Program-made: the position numbers and the translations under genes | Assembly: GCA_965200775.1 (NCBI GenBank) | Contig: OZ241383.1 | Coordinates: 2,852,001-2,916,000, forward strand | Length of the DNA stretch: 64,000 nucleotides | DNA from: Poriferisocius sp965200775 | GTDB lineage: Bacteria > Actinomycetota > Acidimicrobiia > Acidimicrobiales > Bin134 | Reading direction: 5' to 3' | Shown: positions 48,991-57,245 of the stretch, in pieces | Numbering within the stretch: the first letter of the stretch is position 1 | How the letters are laid out: the number at the start of each line of letters is the position of its first letter | The notes under the pieces: generated by a model | Seen by the model: only the letters and a program-made list of their open reading frames with translations | Databases searched by the model: none | Told to the model about the DNA's origin: nothing

Positions 48991-50190
48991 ATGACCGTCG
49001 AACAGCTCGGAAGCGAAAGGGGAGTGGTCCACCGAGTGGTGGTGACCAGCCGGCAGGCGGTTGATCTTGGCGAGCTGGCGTCGATAGTGGAGACCGAGAC
49101 CCTTCTTGAGGACTACCCGTTGGCCGAAGCGGTGGTCAACCGGGCGGTGGTGTATCGCTCGCATGACCTGCGCGGTGAGCTGTGCGACCCCGATCGGGCG
49201 GCTGCTGTTCGCAACGAACTCTCCAGGGCTTTGCACGACGGCCCGGGTGTGATCGTGATTACTGGTGCCATCGCCCCCGAGGTGATCGACCGGGCCACCG
49301 AGGTGTTCGAGCGGATCATCGCTGCCGAGCGTGAGGCCGGGACCGGTGGGGGCGACCACTATGCCGAGCCTGGTGCCAACGACCGGTTGTGGAACTCGCT
49401 GGAGAAGCTGGCCGTCGCCGATCCCGCCACGTTCGTGGACTATCACGCCTGCGACATGATCGACCTCGCCTCGCTGGCCTGGCTCGGGCCCGGCTACCAG
49501 ATCACCGCCCAGGTGAACGCCATCAACCCCGGTGGAGCGGCCCAGTCGCCCCACCGCGACTACCACGTCGGGTTCATGACCGATGAGGTGGCTGAGCAGT
49601 ACCCGCTCCACGCTCACCTGATGTCGCCCATGCTCACTCTGCAGGGGGCCATCGCCCACTGCGACATGCCTGCCGAGACCGGGCCCACCATGCTGCTGCC
49701 CCACTCCCACAAGTACGAGCTCGGCTATCTGGCTTGGCGGCGGCCCGAGCTGATCGAGTACTTCGCTCAGAACCACGTTCAGTTCGAGTTGGACAAGGGC
49801 GATCTCGTGTTCTTCAGCCCGGCTGTGTTCCACGCCGGAGGCCACAATCGCTCCAGCGATGTACGGCGAGTGGCCAACCTGTTGCAGATCTCTTCGGCCA
49901 TGGGGCGGTCCCTGGAGGCCATCGATCGGGAGCGCATCGTCAACGCCATCTACCCGGAGTTGCTGCGCCGCCAGGAGGAGGGGCTCGACGCCGGCCTGCT
50001 GGTCTGCGCGGTGGCCGCCGGAGCCGAGGGCTACGCCTTTCCCACCAACCTCGACCGGGACGTGCCCATCGGCGGCCTTACCCCTCCATCCCAGCAGGAC
50101 CTGGTGTTCGACGCACTGCGAAACAAGACACCACCCGACGAGCTGGCAGCACAATTGGCGGCCCACAGCCGACGCCGCGCCACCCACTAG
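48991..50190 (+). CDS. Phytanoyl-CoA dioxygenase (PhyH) family protein
   Basis: 399 residues from the ATG at 48991; a GTG at 48973 would add six. Fe(II)/2-oxoglutarate oxygenase core: iron ligands in SPHRDYHVGF (HxD, about 191) and VFHAGGHNRSSDVRRVANL (second His and the Arg that binds 2-oxoglutarate). EGPTMLLP-like ETGPTMLLPHSHKYELGY is typical of PhyH. The N-terminal 80 residues (RQAVDLGELASIVETETLLE) are an additional helical part. Likely hydroxylates a lipid or small metabolite; substrate unknown. Stands alone between the toxin remnant and rpsA. Confidence 0.85.
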   Translation: MTVEQLGSERGVVHRVVVTSRQAVDLGELASIVETETLLEDYPLAEAVVNRAVVYRSHDLRGELCDPDRAAAVRNELSRALHDGPGVIVITGAIAPEVIDRATEVFERIIAAEREAGTGGGDHYAEPGANDRLWNSLEKLAVADPATFVDYHACDMIDLASLAWLGPGYQITAQVNAINPGGAAQSPHRDYHVGFMTDEVAEQYPLHAHLMSPMLTLQGAIAHCDMPAETGPTMLLPHSHKYELGYLAWRRPELIEYFAQNHVQFELDKGDLVFFSPAVFHAGGHNRSSDVRRVANLLQISSAMGRSLEAIDRERIVNAIYPELLRRQEEGLDAGLLVCAVAAGAEGYAFPTNLDRDVPIGGLTPPSQQDLVFDALRNKTPPDELAAQLAAHSRRRATH

Positions 50191-50226
50191 CGCCCTCGAC
50201 TGGAGGCCACCCCAAGCTCGGAAAGA

Positions 50227-51447
50227 TCAGCCGGCGATGGCCTGGGCGATGGACAGATCCACCCGGCGGCGTTTGCGGTCCACGGACAGCACCTTCACCC
50301 ACACCTCCTCGCCGGGAAGCACCACTTCCTCGGGGTGGTACACCCGGTACTCGGACATCTCGGTGATGTGGACCAAGCCCTCCACCTCGTCGCTCACCGC
50401 CACGAAAGCTCCGAAGTCCACCAGGCGGGTTACCCGGCCAGCCATCAACTGGCCCTCCTCAAGCTCCCCCAGCGGGTCGGGGGTGAGCTTCATGGTGAGG
50501 TTCACCCGCTGCTTGGGCTTCTGGATCGACTTCACCCTCACCCGCACCTCGTCGTTCACGCTCACCACCTCGCTGGGGTGCTGCACCCGCTTCCAGGCCA
50601 TCTCGGTGGTGTGGACCATGCCCCGTACCCCGTTGATGTCGACGAACGCTCCGAAGTCCTGAATGTCGACCACCCGGCCGGAGTACTCGTCGCCCACCTC
50701 CATCTTCTCCAGGGACTCCTTGGCCGCCTTGCGCTGTTCGGCCCGCAACACCGCCTTGCGGGAGAGCACCAGGCGTCCCGACACCTGGTCGGCCTCCACC
50801 ACCTTGCACTGCACTTCCCTGCCCACCAGGGCCTGAAGGTTCTCCACCGGCTCCACGTCAACCAGCGAGGAGGGGATGAAACCCCTCACCCCCACGTTGC
50901 ACGACAGCCCGCCCTTCACGACAGCGGTGATGGTGCCGGTGACCGGTTCGTTGGCGGCCGCGGCCCGAGCGACGGCCACCCAGGCGATCTGCTGCATGGC
51001 CCACAGCCGGGACAGCACGATCCGCCCCTTGTGGTCTTCCCTCACAAGCACGGCGGCGTTGATGACCTCGCCCAGCACGCACTGTCGAGTCAGATCAACG
51101 GCAGGGTCGTCGCCCCAGTAGCGCTGGCTGATAACCCCAACCCGGTCCCCGCCCAGGTCGAGCTCGATCTCATGGGGGGCCTTGGCCTTGACCGACCCTG
51201 CCACGATGGTCCCGCTGACCAAGCCGTCCGCGGTGGCCGGCGGCGATTCGCCAGCCAGCGCGGTCGGCTTGGCTTCGGGTTGTTCTGGCTTGGCCTCGGG
51301 TTCGGCAGCCTCGGGTTCGGCAGCTTCGGGTTGTTCTGGCTTGGCCTCGGGTTCGGCAGCTTCGGGTTGTTCTGGCTCCGGTGTGGTTTCCGGTTCGGCC
51401 TCGGGTTCGGCAGCCTCGGGATCCTGAGTCGTCTCGGCCTCGGACAT
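50227..51447 (-). CDS. rpsA: 30S ribosomal protein S1 (four S1 domains, acidic repeat N-terminus)
   Basis: 406 residues. Residues 1-75 are an acidic, Pro/Ala-rich repeat (EPEAKPEQPEAAEPEA units). Four S1 RNA-binding domains follow at about 75-150, 163-230 (VTGTITAVVKGGLSCNVGVRG), 245-320 (GRVVDIQDFGAFVDINGVRG) and 335-405 (GRVTRLVDFGAFVAVSDEVE). Actinobacterial S1 usually has four domains but a shorter head. S1 helps mRNA bind the 30S; in a genome with many leaderless genes it serves the leadered class. TAGCCT lies ten bases before the ATG. Confidence 0.88.
   Translation of the reverse strand: MSEAETTQDPEAAEPEAEPETTPEPEQPEAAEPEAKPEQPEAAEPEAAEPEAKPEQPEAKPTALAGESPPATADGLVSGTIVAGSVKAKAPHEIELDLGGDRVGVISQRYWGDDPAVDLTRQCVLGEVINAAVLVREDHKGRIVLSRLWAMQQIAWVAVARAAAANEPVTGTITAVVKGGLSCNVGVRGFIPSSLVDVEPVENLQALVGREVQCKVVEADQVSGRLVLSRKAVLRAEQRKAAKESLEKMEVGDEYSGRVVDIQDFGAFVDINGVRGMVHTTEMAWKRVQHPSEVVSVNDEVRVRVKSIQKPKQRVNLTMKLTPDPLGELEEGQLMAGRVTRLVDFGAFVAVSDEVEGLVHITEMSEYRVYHPEEVVLPGEEVWVKVLSVDRKRRRVDLSIAQAIAG
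51249..51415. repeat. In-frame repeats in the 5' part of rpsA
   Basis: Blocks such as ttcgggttgttctggcttgg and cctcgggttcggcagc recur several times, encoding the E-A-A-E-P-E-A-K-P-E-Q-P units. All copies keep frame, so the array can change length without breaking the protein. Confidence 0.8.
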
Positions 51448-51494
51448 AGCTGAACCCAGGCTACTGGCCAGCGATGAACGATTGAGAAGAGAAA

Positions 51495-52424
51495 TCAGGT
51501 CCCGGCCAGCCGGCCCACCACCGGGGCCATCTCCTCCATGGAGTCGGACGACAGGCCGATGTAGCTGATGCCCAGCTCCTCCCGCTGGCGTATCAGCTTG
51601 TCCACCACCTCGTCGGCGGTCCCGATCAGGCTGTGTGGGGAACCCAGCGCCTGGCTGGTTTCCAAGCCCAGGGCCGGAGCCAGCGCCCCGGCCACGCTCT
51701 CGGCATCGGTGGTGATCGACGCCACGTGAACCCGAGTGTGCAGCTCCAGGTTGTCGAACCGGTCGCCGGCCTTCTCGCGGATCCAGCCGATCTTGGCCGC
51801 GGTGGCCTCAGCCGTGGCCGACAAACCTACCCGCTGGTCGATAACCCCCGCGGCCATGCTGGGGTTCACCCCCACGATGTCGGCGGTTCGGGCCGCCAGC
51901 CGCAGAACCCGCTCGGATCCCCCGGCCACGAACAGCGGAGGGCCTCCGGGCTGCACCGACTCAACCGGTACCGTCAAACCGTCGATGGTGTAGTGCCGCC
52001 CGGAGAACGTCACCGTCTCCCCACCGAGCAGCCCCTTCAACATGGCCAGCGTTTCACCCAGACGCTCAATCCGCAGCCCTGGCCGGTCGAGCGGGATACC
52101 GGTGCTGTGGTAGTCGCTCTCCTGCCACCCCGCGCCGATGCCCAGCTCGAACCGTCCGCCCGACAGCGCATCCAGCGTGGCCGCCTCCTGGGCCAGCACC
52201 GCAGGGTGGCGGTAGTCGTTGGCCAGAACCAGGGTTCCCAGCCGCAGCGTGGTGGTGGCCTCGGCGGCGAACGCCAGCGCCACCATTGGGGCCGGGCCGC
52301 CGTCGAAGTGGTCGGGCACGCTCAGGATGTCGAACCCGAGGCCCTCCACCCGCCGGGCCAGCTCCCTCCACCCGGCGGCATCAATCGGCCCCCGGCACTG
52401 CACGCCAAAGCGGAACGCTCGCAT
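51495..52424 (-). CDS. LLM-class (F420-dependent) oxidoreductase
   Basis: 309 residues from the ATG at 52424 (MRAFRFGVQCRGPIDAAGWR). Luciferase-like TIM barrel: LGFDILSVPDHFDGGPAPMVALAFAAEATTTLRLGTLVLANDYRHPAVLAQEAATLDALSGGRFELGIGAGW and GGPPLFVAGGSERVLRLAARTADIVGVNPS, the pattern of the actinobacterial F420-dependent subfamily. A TAGTGT ends eight bases before the ATG, facing an identical TAGTGT that serves the divergent pcrA gene. Catalyses hydride transfer from F420H2 (inferred). Confidence 0.88.
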   Translation of the reverse strand: MRAFRFGVQCRGPIDAAGWRELARRVEGLGFDILSVPDHFDGGPAPMVALAFAAEATTTLRLGTLVLANDYRHPAVLAQEAATLDALSGGRFELGIGAGWQESDYHSTGIPLDRPGLRIERLGETLAMLKGLLGGETVTFSGRHYTIDGLTVPVESVQPGGPPLFVAGGSERVLRLAARTADIVGVNPSMAAGVIDQRVGLSATAEATAAKIGWIREKAGDRFDNLELHTRVHVASITTDAESVAGALAPALGLETSQALGSPHSLIGTADEVVDKLIRQREELGISYIGLSSDSMEEMAPVVGRLAGT

Positions 52425-52439
52425 CGCCGGGCACACTAC

Positions 52440-52485
52440 CCCCAATCCGTCACGGGCCATCACCCCAATCCGTCAGGGGCCATCG
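52440..52485. repeat. 23-bp tandem repeat in the LLM-pcrA divergent promoter
   Basis: ccccaatccgtcacgggccat at 52440 and ccccaatccgtcaggggccat at 52463, offset 23 bp with one mismatch. Each unit holds one CCGTCA half-site; only the second is followed at the right distance by a -10. Confidence 0.9.
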
Positions 52486-52492
52486 GTAGTGT
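52470..52492 (+). promoter_or_regulatory. Putative DNA-damage (PafBC-type) promoter of pcrA/uvrD
   Basis: CCGTCAGGG, eight bases (GCCATCGG), TAGTGT, then seven bases to the GTG at 52500. Compared with tTGTCRgtg-N8-TAnnnT, the GTCAG core, final G, spacer and -10 agree. Leaderless start predicted. Confidence 0.55.
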
Positions 52493-52499
52493 GGGCCGG

Positions 52500-54470
52500 G
52501 TGCCATCCGCCACGCTCACCGAGGGGTTGAACCCGGCCCAGATCGACGCGGTCACCCATCCGGCCGGGCCGCTGCTGGTGATCGCCGGGGCCGGATCGGG
52601 CAAGACAAGGGTGCTCACCCACCGCATCGCTCACCTCATCGACAGCGTGGGCATTTCCCCGTTCTCCATCCTGGCTATCACCTTCACCAACAAGGCTGCC
52701 GGCGAGATGAAATACCGGGTGGGGGCACTCATCGGTCCGGTGGCCGAGAAGATGTGGGTCAGCACCTTCCACTCGGCCTGCGCTCGCATTCTGCGCCGGG
52801 AAGCCGAGGCCATCGGCTACCCCTCCACGTTCACCATCTACGACCAGGCCGATTCGGTGAGGCTCACCACCTACATCTGTCGCGACTTCAACCTCGACCC
52901 CAAGAGGATGAACCCCCGATCGGTCCACGGCGCCATCAGTGCCGCCAAGAACGAGATGATCGGCGTGGCCCAGTACAAGGATCGGGCCGCCAACCCCTTC
53001 GAGCGGCGCATCGGCGAGGTGTACGACGAGTACCAGCAGCGCCTGGGCCGGGCCGGGGCCATGGACTTCGACGATCTGTTGGGCAAGACGGTGGAGCTGT
53101 TCCGAACCGAACCCGCTGTGCTGGACCGCTACCGCCGCCGGTTCCAGCACGTTCTGGTGGACGAGTACCAGGACACCAACCGGGTGCAGAACGAGATGGT
53201 GCTGATGCTGGGCCAGGAGCACCGCAACGTGTTCGTGGTGGGCGACGCCGACCAGTCGGTTTACCGCTTCCGGGGGGCCGACATCCGCAACATCCTCGAC
53301 TTCGAGCGGGTGTTCGAGGATGTCACCGTGGTGCTTCTGGAGCAGAACTACCGGTCCACCCAGCGCATCCTGAGCGCTGCCAACGCTGTGATCGCCAACA
53401 ACATGGGGCGCAAGCCCAAGAACCTGTGGACCGACCAGTCCGGCGGCGAGCCCATCGTGCGATACGAAGCGTCCGACGAGTACGACGAGGCCAGATGGGT
53501 GGTGCGGGAGGCGTACCGGCTCCACGAGGACGAGCAGTTTCGCTGGAGCGAGATGGCGGTGTTCTATCGCATCAACGCCCAGAGCCGGGCAATGGAGGAG
53601 GTGCTGATGGAGGCGGCCATCCCCTATCAGCTTATCGGCGGTACCCGCTTCTACGACCGGAGGGAGGTCAAGGACGCTCTGGCATACCTGCGGGTGACGG
53701 TTAACCCCGGCGACGCCGTGAGCCTCCGGCGAGCGCTGAACACACCCAAGCGGGGGGTGGGTGACAGCTCGGTGACCAAGCTGGAAGCGTGGGCCGAGGC
53801 CCACGGCCTGACCCTGATGGACGCCCTGGAGAACGCAACTGAAGCCGGGGTGAGCGGGAGGGCTCGGGCCGGTGTGGAGGCGTTTCTGAACGTGGTGGCC
53901 GACGCCCGGGAACTGCTCGACGGGGGACCGGCCCTGGTGCTGGAACACCTGCTCGACACCAGCGGGTACATGGCTCAGCTAGAGGCCGAGGCGACCGACG
54001 AGGTTAGGGGCCAGACCGAGATCAGCGTGCAGGCCAGGGGGCGGATCGAGAACTTGCACGAGCTGGTCGGGGTGGCTTCGGACACCGACGACATGAACGA
54101 CTTCCTGGAGCGGGTGAGCCTGGTGTCGGACACCGACTACCTGACCGAGGATTCTCTGTTGACGCTGATGACCTTGCACTCGGCCAAGGGTCTGGAGTAT
54201 CCGGTGGTGTTCCTGATCGGCATGGAGGAGGGAGTCTTTCCCCACTTCCGCTCGGTCACCGAGCCTGCCGAGCTGGAGGAGGAGCGCCGCTTGGCCTATG
54301 TGGGCATCACCCGAGCCCGGCAGCGGCTGTACCTGACCCACGCTCGCTGCCGACAGCTATTCGGCATGACCCAGTACAACCCGCACTCACGCTTCCTGGA
54401 GGAGATACCCGAGGAGTTGATCGACAACCGAGGTGGCAGCCTGAGCCGCTCATCTAGTCGTTGGCATTGA
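52500..54470 (+). CDS. pcrA: ATP-dependent DNA helicase PcrA/UvrD family
   Basis: Superfamily-1 3'-to-5' helicase for repair and for clearing replication obstacles. 656 residues from the GTG at 52500 (VPSATLTEGLNPAQIDAVTH; a GTG at 52491 adds three). Motif I IAGAGSGKTRVLTHR (Lys35), Ia ILAITFTNKAAGEMKYRV, II VLVDEYQDTNRVQ, III VFVVGDADQSVYRFRGAD, IV VLLEQNYRSTQRIL, V LMTLHSAKGLEYPVVFL, VI VGITRARQRLYLTHARCR. Ends after motif VI with only RFLEEIPEELIDNRG, so it lacks the ~100-residue C-terminal tail with the Tudor-like RNA-polymerase-binding fold of mycobacterial UvrD1. The stop codon itself lies in a tandem repeat (54452-54541), so the tail may have been lost there. Confidence 0.93.
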   Translation: MPSATLTEGLNPAQIDAVTHPAGPLLVIAGAGSGKTRVLTHRIAHLIDSVGISPFSILAITFTNKAAGEMKYRVGALIGPVAEKMWVSTFHSACARILRREAEAIGYPSTFTIYDQADSVRLTTYICRDFNLDPKRMNPRSVHGAISAAKNEMIGVAQYKDRAANPFERRIGEVYDEYQQRLGRAGAMDFDDLLGKTVELFRTEPAVLDRYRRRFQHVLVDEYQDTNRVQNEMVLMLGQEHRNVFVVGDADQSVYRFRGADIRNILDFERVFEDVTVVLLEQNYRSTQRILSAANAVIANNMGRKPKNLWTDQSGGEPIVRYEASDEYDEARWVVREAYRLHEDEQFRWSEMAVFYRINAQSRAMEEVLMEAAIPYQLIGGTRFYDRREVKDALAYLRVTVNPGDAVSLRRALNTPKRGVGDSSVTKLEAWAEAHGLTLMDALENATEAGVSGRARAGVEAFLNVVADARELLDGGPALVLEHLLDTSGYMAQLEAEATDEVRGQTEISVQARGRIENLHELVGVASDTDDMNDFLERVSLVSDTDYLTEDSLLTLMTLHSAKGLEYPVVFLIGMEEGVFPHFRSVTEPAELEEERRLAYVGITRARQRLYLTHARCRQLFGMTQYNPHSRFLEEIPEELIDNRGGSLSRSSSRWH

Positions 54471-54541
54471 CGTCCACGATGAAGTCCATGATCTAGTCGT
54501 TGGCATTGACGTCCATCATCTAGTCGTTGGCGTTCACGTCC
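54452..54541. repeat. Triplicated gene-end repeat between convergent pcrA and a membrane-protein gene
   Basis: atctagtcgttggcattgac begins at 54452 and 54491, and a third, slightly different copy (atctagtcgttggcgttcac) at 54518. The third copy is the genuine 3' end (V-N-A-N-D-stop) of the minus-strand gene. The first copy supplies the last codons and TGA of pcrA (R-W-H-stop). Spacings 39 and 27 nt are multiples of three. Confidence 0.9.
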
Positions 54542-54984
54542 ACGATGAGGTCACCGTCGTTCACCCACACGGAGAACTGCGTCAAACCCTCGCCGGTGGC
54601 GGGATAAACCAGCGCCGGGTCGCAGGTGTCCACGAACACCCTCCGGTCGCTGTCCCAATCCACCACACAGTCCGGCCCCGATCCCGGCGACTGCACGTCG
54701 AACGAGAACCACCCCGTTTCGGGGTCGTCTCCGATGTGTTGTATCCAGATGCTGCGTCCCCGGCTCAGCGGCGCCCACGGCACAGGGCCCCGCTCGGCGA
54801 TCTCGGCGGCCAAGTCAGCAGCGTCGCCGGCGTTGAAGTCGTCGTCGCCTAGCTTTACCTCGATGCTGTCCGACCCGGCCAGCGACACCACGGCGAACAC
54901 CAGACCCACCCCCAGCGCGATGCTGACCAGGCTGTAGAGCACCGCTCGCAGCGGGGTGATCCTCGGTCCGGATGAGATGGGCAC
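54520..54984 (-). CDS. Membrane-anchored protein of unknown function
   Basis: 154 residues with one N-terminal helix at about 13-36 (AVLYSLVSIALGVGLVFAVVSLA) and a soluble exterior domain: IEVKLGDDDFNAGDAADLAAEIAERGPVPWAPLSRGRSIWIQH, FSFDVQSPGSGPDCVVDWDSDRRVFVDTCDPALVYPATGEGLTQFSVWVNDGDLIVDVNAND. The two Cys (about 109 and 119) and the C-D-P-x-x-Y-P-A-T-G-E-G-L pattern recall Rieske-like C-terminal segments, but no ligand pairs are present. Divergent from sucC. I do not recognise the family. Confidence 0.7.
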   Translation of the reverse strand: MPISSGPRITPLRAVLYSLVSIALGVGLVFAVVSLAGSDSIEVKLGDDDFNAGDAADLAAEIAERGPVPWAPLSRGRSIWIQHIGDDPETGWFSFDVQSPGSGPDCVVDWDSDRRVFVDTCDPALVYPATGEGLTQFSVWVNDGDLIVDVNAND

Positions 54985-55109
54985 AGCAGGTCTCTCGGTT
55001 CGTTCCAGCTATCGGGGTTGCTCCTAGTATCGCGGCGAGGCGTCGGCGGTACGAACCATCGCCCCGCTGTTGTGACATAGATGGCGTTCGCGCCGCATTG
55101 GGGAGCCCG

Positions 55110-56258
55110 GTGGACCTATTCGAATATCAGGGAAAACAGTTCTTCGCGTCGTACGGCCTGCCGGTGTCGCCCGGTGAGGCGGTCACCACCGTTGAAGGAG
55201 CGGTGGCCGCTGCCGAGCGGCTGGGGGTGCCGGTGATGGTGAAGGCCCAGGTCCACACCGGGGGCCGGGGCAAGGCCGGGGGCGTGAAGTTTGCCGCCGA
55301 CATCGACGCCGTGCGTACTCACGCTGCCAACATCCTGGGGCTCGACATCCGGGGCCACATCGTCGAGAACCTGTGGATCGAGAAGGCGTCCGACATCGCC
55401 GAGGAGTACTACGTGAGTTTCACCCTCGACCGGTCGGCCAAGAAACACCTGGGAATGTTGTCGGCCGAGGGCGGGGTGGAGATCGAGGCCGTGGCCGAGG
55501 AGAACCCCGATGCCATTTCCAAGATCTGGGTCGATCCGGTGGACGGCCTCAACGAGGACAGGTGCCGCCAGTGGGTGCTGGCCGCCAACCTCAATCCCGA
55601 TGTCACCGACCAGGCGGTGGAGCTGCTGCTCAAGCTGTACGAGGCCTACGTCGGCGGCGACGCCGATCTGGTGGAGGTGAACCCCCTGATCGTGACCCCC
55701 GAGGGACGGGTGCATGTGCTGGACGCCAAGGTCACCCTCGACGGCAACGCAGGTTTCCGCCACGACCTGGCACAGTTCGACGCCACCCAGCCCCGTGACG
55801 AGCGGGAAGCCGCCGCTCACGCCAAGGGCCTTCAGTATGTGGGTTTGGACGGTTCGGTGGGGGTGATCGCCAACGGCGCCGGGTTGGCCATGAGCACCGT
55901 GGACGTGGTGAACCAGGTGGGAGGCAGCCCGGCCAACTTCCTCGACATCGGCGGCGGGGCCAACGCCGACGTGATGGCCGGGGCGCTGGAGGTCATCAAC
56001 AACGATCACGCCGTGGAATCCATCTTCATCAACATCTTCGGCGGCATCACCCGGGGTGAGGAGGTAGCCAACGGCATCATCGAGGCCATGGGCCGGGTGG
56101 ACATCGCCTCGCCCATCGTCATCCGCCTCGACGGAACCAACGCCGACGAGGGCCGGGCCCTGCTCAAACCCCACCTCGGCGACCGGCTGATGATGGAACC
56201 GACCATGCTGGAGGCCGCTCGCAAGGTTGTGGCCCTGGCCGAAGGGAGTGCGTCGTGA
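55110..56258 (+). CDS. sucC: Succinate-CoA ligase (ADP-forming), beta subunit
   Basis: 382 residues from the GTG at 55110 (VDLFEYQGKQFFASYGLPVS), preceded by GGGGAG. ATP-grasp domain with VMVKAQVHTGGRGKAGGVKFA, VENLWIEKASDIAEEYYVSF, ADLVEVNPLIVTPEGRVHVLDAKVTLD, and C-terminal ligase domain GLDGSVGVIANGAGLAMSTVD, NFLDIGGGAN, SIFINIFGGITRGEEVANGI. TCA-cycle step succinyl-CoA to succinate with ATP formation. Overlaps sucD by four bases. Confidence 0.97.
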   Translation: MDLFEYQGKQFFASYGLPVSPGEAVTTVEGAVAAAERLGVPVMVKAQVHTGGRGKAGGVKFAADIDAVRTHAANILGLDIRGHIVENLWIEKASDIAEEYYVSFTLDRSAKKHLGMLSAEGGVEIEAVAEENPDAISKIWVDPVDGLNEDRCRQWVLAANLNPDVTDQAVELLLKLYEAYVGGDADLVEVNPLIVTPEGRVHVLDAKVTLDGNAGFRHDLAQFDATQPRDEREAAAHAKGLQYVGLDGSVGVIANGAGLAMSTVDVVNQVGGSPANFLDIGGGANADVMAGALEVINNDHAVESIFINIFGGITRGEEVANGIIEAMGRVDIASPIVIRLDGTNADEGRALLKPHLGDRLMMEPTMLEAARKVVALAEGSAS

Positions 56259-57139
56259 GCATCTTCGTGGACGAGAACACCAGGGTCGTTTACCAGGGCC
56301 TGACCGGGAGCCAGGGCCGGTACTACGGGCTGTTGAACCGGGACTACGGCACCCAGGTGGTGGCCGGTACGAACCCCCGCAAGGCAGGAACCGACGTGGA
56401 GGGCATCCCCATCTTCGCTTCCGTGGCCGACGCTGTGGACGCCACCGGAGCCAACGTCTCCTGTGTGTTCATCCCGGCTGCCGGGGTGCGCAACGCGGTG
56501 CTGGAAGCAGCCGAGGGTGGGGTGGAGCTGGTGGTGGTCATAACCGAGGGCGTCCCCATGCACGACGAGGCCTACTTTTTCAACAAGCTCAAGGCCGATT
56601 ACGCCGACGTGCGGCTCCTCGGCCCCAACTGCCCGGGTCTCATCAGTCCCGGCAAGGCCAACATAGGCATCACCGCCGGGCACATCGCAAAGGAGGGCGG
56701 TCCGGTGGGGATCGTGAGCCGTTCCGGGACCCTCACCTACCAGGCGCTGTACGAGCTGAAGCAGAAGGAGATCGGCTGCACCACCTGTGTGGGCATCGGC
56801 GGCGACCCGGTACCGGGCACGTCGTTCATCGATTGCCTGGCTGCTTTCGAGGCCGACCCCGAGACCGAGGCGATGATGATGATCGGCGAAATCGGCGGGT
56901 CGGCCGAGGAGGAGGCCGCAGAGTTCATCGCAGCCAACGTGACCAAGCCGGTTGTGGCCTACATCGCCGGCCTCACCGCTCCGCCCGGAAAGAAGATGGG
57001 CCACGCCGGGGCCATCGTCTCGGGGGGCAAGGGCACGGCCCAGGCCAAGATGGACGCCCTGGCTGCTGCCGGGGTGCGCATCGGTCAGAGTCCCAGCGAA
57101 GCGGGGGACCTCATGGCCGAAGTGGTGGCCGGCCTCTGA
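56255..57139 (+). CDS. sucD: Succinate-CoA ligase, alpha subunit
   Basis: 294 residues, MSIFVDENTRVVYQGLTGSQGRYYGLLN; CoA-binding loop VVAGTNPRKAGTDVEGIPIF, RLLGPNCPGLISPGKANIGI, and the phospho-His segment KKMGHAGAIVSGGKGTA (His about 249). The GTG start overlaps the sucC stop (GTGA). Partner of SucC. Confidence 0.97.
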   Translation: MSIFVDENTRVVYQGLTGSQGRYYGLLNRDYGTQVVAGTNPRKAGTDVEGIPIFASVADAVDATGANVSCVFIPAAGVRNAVLEAAEGGVELVVVITEGVPMHDEAYFFNKLKADYADVRLLGPNCPGLISPGKANIGITAGHIAKEGGPVGIVSRSGTLTYQALYELKQKEIGCTTCVGIGGDPVPGTSFIDCLAAFEADPETEAMMMIGEIGGSAEEEAAEFIAANVTKPVVAYIAGLTAPPGKKMGHAGAIVSGGKGTAQAKMDALAAAGVRIGQSPSEAGDLMAEVVAGL

Positions 57140-57146
57140 GCCCACT

Positions 57147-57213
57147 GGCTCTGCTAATGGGCCGGCCGGCAGCCGGGTTTCGGGCTCTGCTGAAGGGCCG
57201 GCCGGCAGCCGGG
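57147..57213. repeat. 36-bp tandem repeat between sucD and purN
   Basis: ggctctgctaatgggccggc at 57147 and ggctctgctgaagggccggc at 57183; 29 of 31 bases match. Each unit contains the palindromic ggccggccggc. Noncoding, fills most of the 106-bp gap. Confidence 0.85.
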
Positions 57214-57245
57214 GCGAAATCCGGGCTGGTGATAGGTTCGACGTG

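Noticed and set aside
54452..54541. Three evenly spaced repeats resembling a CRISPR array
   Set aside because: Spacers of 0-15 bp, repeats overlapping two gene ends, no cas genes: a gene-end tandem duplication.
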